Below, one piece after another: positions 58,060 to 64,000 of a DNA stretch of 64,000 bases. The first letter of the stretch is position 1, and each line of letters opens with the position of its first letter. Below the pieces are notes generated by a model. That model saw nothing but the letters and a program-made list of their open reading frames with translations, was not told the origin of the DNA and ran no database searches. Where the stretch lies: contig OY540812.1 of NCBI GenBank assembly GCA_961205875.1, forward strand, positions 2,604,001-2,668,000. The letters run 5' to 3'. The translations under genes and the position numbers were made by a program. The stretch comes from Sialis fuliginosa. Its lineage: Eukaryota > Arthropoda > Insecta > Megaloptera > Sialidae.

Positions 58060-58775
58060 ATTTATATAATTTTATATTTCGGTTAAAATTGCGACATACA
58101 TTATACATTAATTGATGTTTCCCGTATTACATGAATACTCACGCAATAAATTCAAATTAAAAAAATTGTCAAATGCGAGTCGAGGTTCACGAGTTAGTGT
58201 CCCGTACCGAATTTATTCGATTAATTTCGGTTAAAATTGCGACATACATACATTAAGTGTTGTTTCCTGTATTACATGAATACTCACGCAATAAATTCAA
58301 ATTTAAAAAAATGTCAAGTGCGAGTCGAGCTTCACGTATTAGTGTCCCGTACCGAATTTATTCGATTAATTTCGGTTACATTAATTGATGTTTCCCGTAT
58401 TAGTTTTCATGAATACTCACGCAATAAATTCAAATTTAAAAAAATGTCAAGTGCGAGTCGAGCTTCACGTATTAGTGTCCCGTACCGAATTTATTCGATT
58501 AATTTCGGTTACATTAATTGATGTTTCCCGTATTAGTTTTCATGAATACTCACGCAATAAATTCAAATTTAAAAAAATGTCAAGTGCGAGTCGAGCTTGA
58601 CGTATTAGTGTCCCGTACCGAATTTATTCGATTAATTTCGGTTACATTAATTGATGTTTCCCGTATTAGTTTTCATGAATACTCACGCAATAAATTCAAA
58701 TTTAAAAAAAATGTCAAGTGCGAGTCAAGCCTCACGTGTTAGTGTCCCGTACCGAATTTATTCGATTATTTTATT
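58060..58775 (+). repeat. Tandem array, 133-bp unit, about five copies
   Basis: GTCCCGTACCGAATTTATTC starts at 58199, 58344, 58477, 58610 and 58744. The spacing is 133-134 bp except for the first interval (145 bp). Each unit also contains TGAATACTCACGCAATAAAT and GTGCGAGTCGAGC. A lone diverged unit end occurs at 61838-61875. Three overlapping frames here are products of the repetition; the unit length is not a multiple of three, so they drift between frames. Confidence 0.92.
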
Positions 58776-59639
58776 TTGAATTGTACTTGTTAACACTAGC
58801 AATGGCAATAGATAACACATAACTCTGCAGATTCAAATTTTTTTTAAATTTTAGTAAAGTTAAGAACTATCGAAAATTTTGAATTATTTTTTTAAAAAGT
58901 GTGGTGATATTTCATATTTAAATTCTTTTAACTTTCAGCTTTCATTTGATACCCCACTCACCGGGATCGAGTAAAAAAAATTACTAGCATAACCTGGGGG
59001 TAACATGGTAATAATATCGAGATATTTATATGTTAGTTTTTAAAGAAAAACTTAATTTTCATCAAAATAGAAAAAAACCTAAGAGAACAATTTTTTTTTA
59101 GGGAATAGCTATTAAAATCAGAATTACATACAACTTTGTTATTTTAAATATAACAATCTACTGAAAAAATTATCAAATCTATAAGTAAAATAAAATTAGA
59201 GATCCTCATATTAAGAGTTCTGACAGCCCGAATCGATTTCTGATTTTATCCATCAATAGCATTTAATAAAATGGAACTAATTCTAGGATCTTAGGCTTTC
59301 AAATAGTGAAATTCCCATAAAAATCTGATCAGTAGTTTTCGTGTCAAATCTTTATATTATTATTACGTTAAATTTTAATTGAATTTTTTTACGCTTGCTA
59401 AAAATATTATATAAAATAAAGTTTGGCTAAAAAAGGCATCACTGTCGAAAACCAAAAAAATTCTAAAAATAATCAAATATATTTTGAGGGAGGCGGGAGT
59501 GTCTCAAATAATTTCTGGGTTATCATCTGTGTGAGTGGGAAGTTAAAAAAAAAAAAAAAATTAATACAAATCAACCTAACAGGGCTGATATAATAATATT
59601 CGCAGTGATTTGAATGCATGTGATAGAAGGTAGCCTCAA

Positions 59640-59850
59640 TCAAGCTCTCATGTTTAATTTCCTATTGCCAATGACGCTTTCATCGGCCGTTTAGCTAATG
59701 ACCGAGCGCTGGCCGTCTGCTCGCGGGCCGTCACCGCTACCAGCGGTAATTACACCAAATTACCGGTTACCTTGGTAACCAATTACACGGGGTACCGTGC
59801 AGTGCACAGTGCGTACCGAGCGGCAAACTCTAATATGTGCCGCTCGCTAT
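59640..59850. promoter_or_regulatory. Candidate enhancer with palindromic RFX X-box
   Basis: A GC-rich, non-repeat island inside the presumed intron 2. GGTTACCTTGGTAACC (59765-59780) is a perfect palindromic X-box (half sites GTTACC and GGTAAC). It is flanked at once by homeodomain-type sites GGTAATTACACC (59745-59756) and CCAATTACAC (59779-59788). Further GC-rich palindromes follow (GGGGTACC, GTGCAGTGCACAGTGC). No coding frame or repeat copy. The function is inferred from motifs only. Confidence 0.45.
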
Positions 59851-60049
59851 AGATTTTTAAAATTTATTATTTTTCTAATGAATTTTTACAAATTTGTACA
59901 TCTGTCTGTTACGGTTTGACACGAAAACTACCGAACAGATTTTTATGGGAATTGTACTCTTCGGAAGCCTAAGACCCTAAAATTAGTTTCAGTTTTATAA
60001 TTTTATGATAATTTTATAAGTGAAGGACCGTATTAAGGAAAATTTACAA

Positions 60050-60290
60050 TTGATATTTTCTAATCCATAAAGGCGAATATCTCTGTCTGTTTGTTACCTT
60101 TTCACGGCTAAATCGCTAAACCGATCTCGATGAAATTTGGCAGGGAAGAACGTAGGCTACTTTATATCCCGAAAATTTTATTAAATAAAAAATGGGTGTG
60201 TGACATTTGTACGCACGACCTGTTTTATCGACTATCATAACAGAAATCTGTATTACATAACCTTTTTCTTTCTCTTATCTTCGTCAAATG
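60050..60290 (-). mobile_element. Family G SINE-like copy (reverse, partial)
   Basis: TCTGTCTGTTTGTTACCTTTTC, CGATGAAATTTGGCAGGGA and GTTTTATCGACTATCATAAC occur in the reverse G order. Confidence 0.6.
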
Positions 60291-60817
60291 TATTTTATCC
60301 TTTTCTGACAGTATAATTCGTGCTTAAAAAATATAATTACTAATTCATATTGAACATTTTTATTAATTCAAATAATCATATCAGATTTTTATAATGCATA
60401 TTTATTAACTTTTTTGTATACTATTATTTATCGGCATAAAAAATATTATTAAATCTAAGAAAGAGATAGAGATATGTGGTCAGACAAGCGCGTACCTACT
60501 TAAAAAACCTTCAATGATAATTTTCAAGTAAATTATAAGTGTACATTACACTATTTAGTTTATATATAAGCTAACACAAATTATAGTTTTCTTCAAGTTT
60601 TGATAACACTTTCTATTAACTTGAAGTGTAATTATTACTAACCTTGTAATTTCTTTATGTGTATTTGAAAATATATTTGATTATTCTTTAAATTAAAATA
60701 ATTTATTTGTGGTTGAAAATCAACTGAAAAAACATTTGCCATTTGACGAAAATGGTATTTCTTAATTTTCGTTTATTCATATTTTTTTCGTAATGAAAAT
60801 GCAATAATAAATATATA

Positions 60818-61000
60818 TACAGGATGATTTATAACGAGTGTAAAAAAACAGTAACATAATTGTATAAATGTATCACAGATATTAAATAAAAACTAATAAT
60901 TTTTAACTGGCTGTAGCTCCCTCAAAAAAAATTTCCGGACAAATGTTCATATAAATTTTTTTGTTTAAAATCACATCCTCGATCTACTGTTAAATTATTT
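60818..61000 (+). repeat. Repeat with ACAGGGTGATT-type end (first of two)
   Basis: Begins ATACAGGATGATTTATAAC and contains GGCTGTAGCTCCCTC and TTTCCGGACAAATGTTCATA. The same blocks occur at 62690-62862, which ends AATCACCCTGTATAA. Possibly the two ends of one large decayed element or two fragments. Confidence 0.4.
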
Positions 61001-62689
61001 TTTTTCATTCGTTGTAAATCAGACTATATAAAAAAATGTTTTGAGTGACTGACTCATCAACGCCTAGCCCAAACCCCTTGACCTAAATGTGAAATTTTAA
61101 ATACGTCTTCCTTTTATGACATTAAAATTCTTTACGAAAGGATTTTCCGAAATTGTTCCATATGATATTAAATTTTATAATTTATATAAATGTTCATAAA
61201 AATCAAAACAACGCGGATGAAGCCGCGAGCGGGAGGATTTTATAAGAAGAAGATACGTCATTATTAAAAATGTTATTTGTGTAAATTGTGAAAAATAACA
61301 ATAGGATTAACGTATTATTAAAATTTTATATAGTAAAACATAATTGGAAGCAATCATGATTGAAAAGGTTAAAAAAAAAATAAAAAAATATATTAAATTA
61401 TTAAATTTCATTCCATTTAAGTAACACATTTATTAAAATACTCAAACTGAAATTCAATTATAGAGAAAAAGTTTACCGACAACAACATATAATAACATGA
61501 TTTTGATCATAATAGGAAACAACAAGAAATATCTGACCTTGATCATTTTAATTAAGTTAGACCACAATACTGACTTAAAAAATGACCTTTACTTTGGTAA
61601 AGAACTTGTGAAGCGTATATTATAGCCCATACATATGTTATATTGTATCAGTTGGTCCATTACAGTCATTCAGAAACGAAAGTGACTAAATCCAAAGAAA
61701 CTTATTGTAATTTTTTTTTAGTAAATAAATTACATTTTTTATATTAATGAATTAATGACGTATGGATTTTTTAAAGGAGGGGCGGGTGCTCCAAGTGTTT
61801 TATCTTTCTAATTAATAACAGAAAATACATTTGTCAATTGCGAGGCAAGCCTCGCGTATTAGTGTCCCGTATTGTAAAGTTATGATAATTTAATTTAATT
61901 TTAGCAAAGTTAAGAATAACTTTAATAGTTCGTTTCTTAGAAAACAGATTGATCCAAATGAACTATAGCTAAATTTTTTATTATTTTTGAAAAAAAAAAT
62001 ACACGCAAGTGCGGTGATTGCTGGCAATTATCTTTTGATCTCAGCATCATTATAAATACATGTTTCCAATTTTTTTCATATTTTTCTCATGAGCGCAGGG
62101 AACAAAATATTTTTACAAAGATCTTAAAATGTCTAATTGGCCCATCATTTATTATAATTAAGCCAAATCACAGCTTTCTAGGTCAAACGGTTTAGTAGCT
62201 AGAAGTCTATTACAGACAGATAGACAGACACAGTGTTTATTCCAGTTCTATTAATGTTGCAAGTAATTTACTAACATAACTAGAAAGCGATACTTAAAAT
62301 GGCTATTTGTTGGTAAGGATGAATTTTTGGAGGTAAATTTTTATTATTTTTTTGTCTTATTTTTTATCATAGAACAAGAATATAAAAATATATTTGTAAT
62401 TTGAAGCATCCGTATTAAGTAAAATTCTGCATCCTTTCTTTTGCATCCATATTTCTCGTAAACGGTTTATCCTGATAAATGAGCAAAGTATATTTTTGTG
62501 TATTTTGTGCCATACAATCTTATTCAAATGTCTAATTCAGGAAAAAATCAAAGAACAAAAAAATACTAGAGAAAAATCGATGGGCCCACTGGCCCCATAC
62601 AGCCCTGATCTAAATTATAATTGCTCAATACTGGAAATCGATAACATTTATTAATACTAAACCCTGTATCAAATTTCATAACTTTAGCA

Positions 62690-62865
62690 CAATGGGGTCT
62701 TCAGATATTAAATAAAAACTAATTTTGAGTAAAATCTTTAGAGGGCTGTAGCCCCATTACAAAAAATTTCCGGACACATGTTCATATAATGTTTTTTGCT
62801 TAAAATATTTCTCTTAATTTACTGTTCAAGTTTGGCACGACAGTGCTGAATCACCCTGTATAATA
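62690..62865 (+). repeat. Repeat with ACAGGGTGATT-type end (second)
   Basis: GGGCTGTAGCCCCATTAC and TTTCCGGACACATGTTCATA match 60905-60960. It ends GAATCACCCTGTATAATA, the common terminus of several insect DNA transposon groups. Confidence 0.4.
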
Positions 62866-63567
62866 CATTTTATAATGAAAATATTTGGTCTGACTTTAAC
62901 CAATTTAATTTTTCACCACCTATTTTAATCATACACTGATGATTTAAAATTGCATGGAAATGGTGTTATTAAAGTTAATTTAACACCAGGTACATTTTCA
63001 ATGCATAAAATTGAACGAGCGCTACTAATTGTGTATATCCAGTTTACAAAAAATATGCACATTTTAAAAACATAAACCTATCTTTCGGTTATAATTTATT
63101 ACAGGAACAATAAAATCAGTTTTAAATTCATTATGTGAACGTCTGCGATATTAAATACGAAATTAACGACCAGTCAAAATATTTGCAAATTTTGTTAGGG
63201 TATTCATTTTGTGTTTCGAAGTGGAAATTTAAGTAAAATTACAAAATCTATAAGTTCAGATATTAATAGGGGAAGTGTGCCTTATATCGTATTAAATTTT
63301 AGTTTACAAATCACTTTAATATACATTATCATTTCTATCAATCTACTATATATAACGAAGTGCCCTCACTCATCTATCAGGATTTTAAGTATTTCCACGC
63401 ATATAAGAACCTTGAAATTTGGTATATATTTCTCTGGGGGCTTAAGGTAAAAGTGACGAAGCCTTTTTTTGAAAAAGTTTATAGATGGGGTAAAGCTAGT
63501 CTATATATAATTGGACTGACTCTAATAGGTTATAATCGTCACTAAAAAAACATCTGTCAAGTAAATG

Positions 63568-64000
63568 TACAGTGCTTCCTCGTGCTAAATTTGATTTAAT
63601 TTGTTATTTTAACAATTTAAATAAAAACCGATAAGGTATTTAGATAAATTGCTTGGTATTGGTTTACTAAAAAATATTTAAAAAAACAAAACACGATTTT
63701 TTAAAGCAAATTGAGATAAATCTTTGTAAGGGAATATTTTACAACAATGTAGGAAATTTAATGCTCTACAAAAAAGATTCTATACAATTTTCACGTAACA
63801 TATGTCGTTTTTGAGATATCTTGAAAAAAAGAAATATTTTAGAATGTCACCCCTCCCCTAAAGCTAGACCCAACCAACCAACCAAGTTTCATTAATATCG
63901 GTTCAGTGGTTCATGAGTTATGTGTGTGACAAGGATTCACTCGACAGACAGACAGACACGGAACGAAAAGTATTTGTCTTGATTTCTCATTTTAAAACGA
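63568..64000 (-). mobile_element. Family I repeat, copy 3 (reverse, runs off the window)
   Basis: Inverse of the I repeat: GCTTCCTCGTGCTAAATTTG, TTTAATGCTCTACAAAAAAG, AAGTTTCATTAATATCGGTT, then the GACAGACAGACACGGAACGA tract at the window's end. Confidence 0.65.

Larger units (their letters stand above)
48683..64000 (+). other. al: Aristaless intron 2 (continues past the window)
   Basis: Begins GTTAGT. I looked for the expected next exon (homeodomain residues 32 onward, EELAMKIGLTEARIQ-like) in the plus strand to 64000 and did not find it. The sequence consists of dispersed repeats plus one conserved-looking island at 59640-59850. Confidence 0.6.

Noticed and set aside
58237-58742. Three overlapping repetitive frames
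   Set aside because: Products of a 133-bp tandem repeat whose unit is not a multiple of three; no start or composition signals.
48683-64000. Next aristaless exon (homeodomain residue 32 onward)
   Set aside because: Searched by eye for codons of EELAMKIGLTEARIQ after an AG acceptor and found nothing convincing; a short 46-nt exon could be overlooked, so a profile search is warranted.

Overview
This is animal, almost certainly insect, nuclear DNA. It is very AT-rich, full of degenerate transposon copies, and nearly free of long open frames. The only host protein-coding sequence I can support is one homeobox exon at 48346-48682. It matches the aristaless (al/Arx-like) family: the conserved linker [20 protein letters not shown] runs on to HYPDVFT, and the homeodomain is split at residue 31 by a phase-2 intron. 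No downstream homeobox exon appears before 64000. I cannot fix the insect order; the dispersed repeats resemble those of large hemipteran or lepidopteran genomes.

A GC-rich block at about 21050-21200 contains an arthropod-type initiator, an inverted CCAAT box and paired E-boxes. About 280 bp downstream lies a strong splice donor (GTGAGT at 21431). I read it as a candidate al promoter plus non-coding first exon. If it splices to 48346, an in-frame stop precedes the junction and the first usable AUG is at 48417, which gives an N-terminus (MGVVSEG) resembling that of Drosophila Aristaless. Everything from 21431 onward would then be al introns: about 27 kb, then more than 15 kb.

Between these host signals the window is a museum of mobile elements. 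It holds a 5'-truncated non-LTR retrotransposon (about 1623-2340), a pogo/Tigger-like remnant (22965-23450), several hAT-type MITEs with 8-bp target duplications, and at least ten further short families labelled A-M here. Two long foldback palindromes (about 13060-13967 and 30222-31168) and two tandem arrays (139-bp and 133-bp units) are also present.

The most striking find is a small retroelement family with a minus-strand hammerhead ribozyme. Two near-equal copies (179 and 175 bp; 9208-9386 and 35397-35571) are each flanked by 11-13 bp target duplications. A third, truncated copy lies inside the pogo element with a 12-bp duplication. The ribozyme core is intact in the first copy.

Several non-repeat, relatively GC-rich or homeodomain-site-rich islands look like candidate regulatory elements: 10640-10930, 34075-34260, 37060-37140, 40800-40985, 41845-41945 and 59640-59850. 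The last contains a perfect palindromic RFX X-box.
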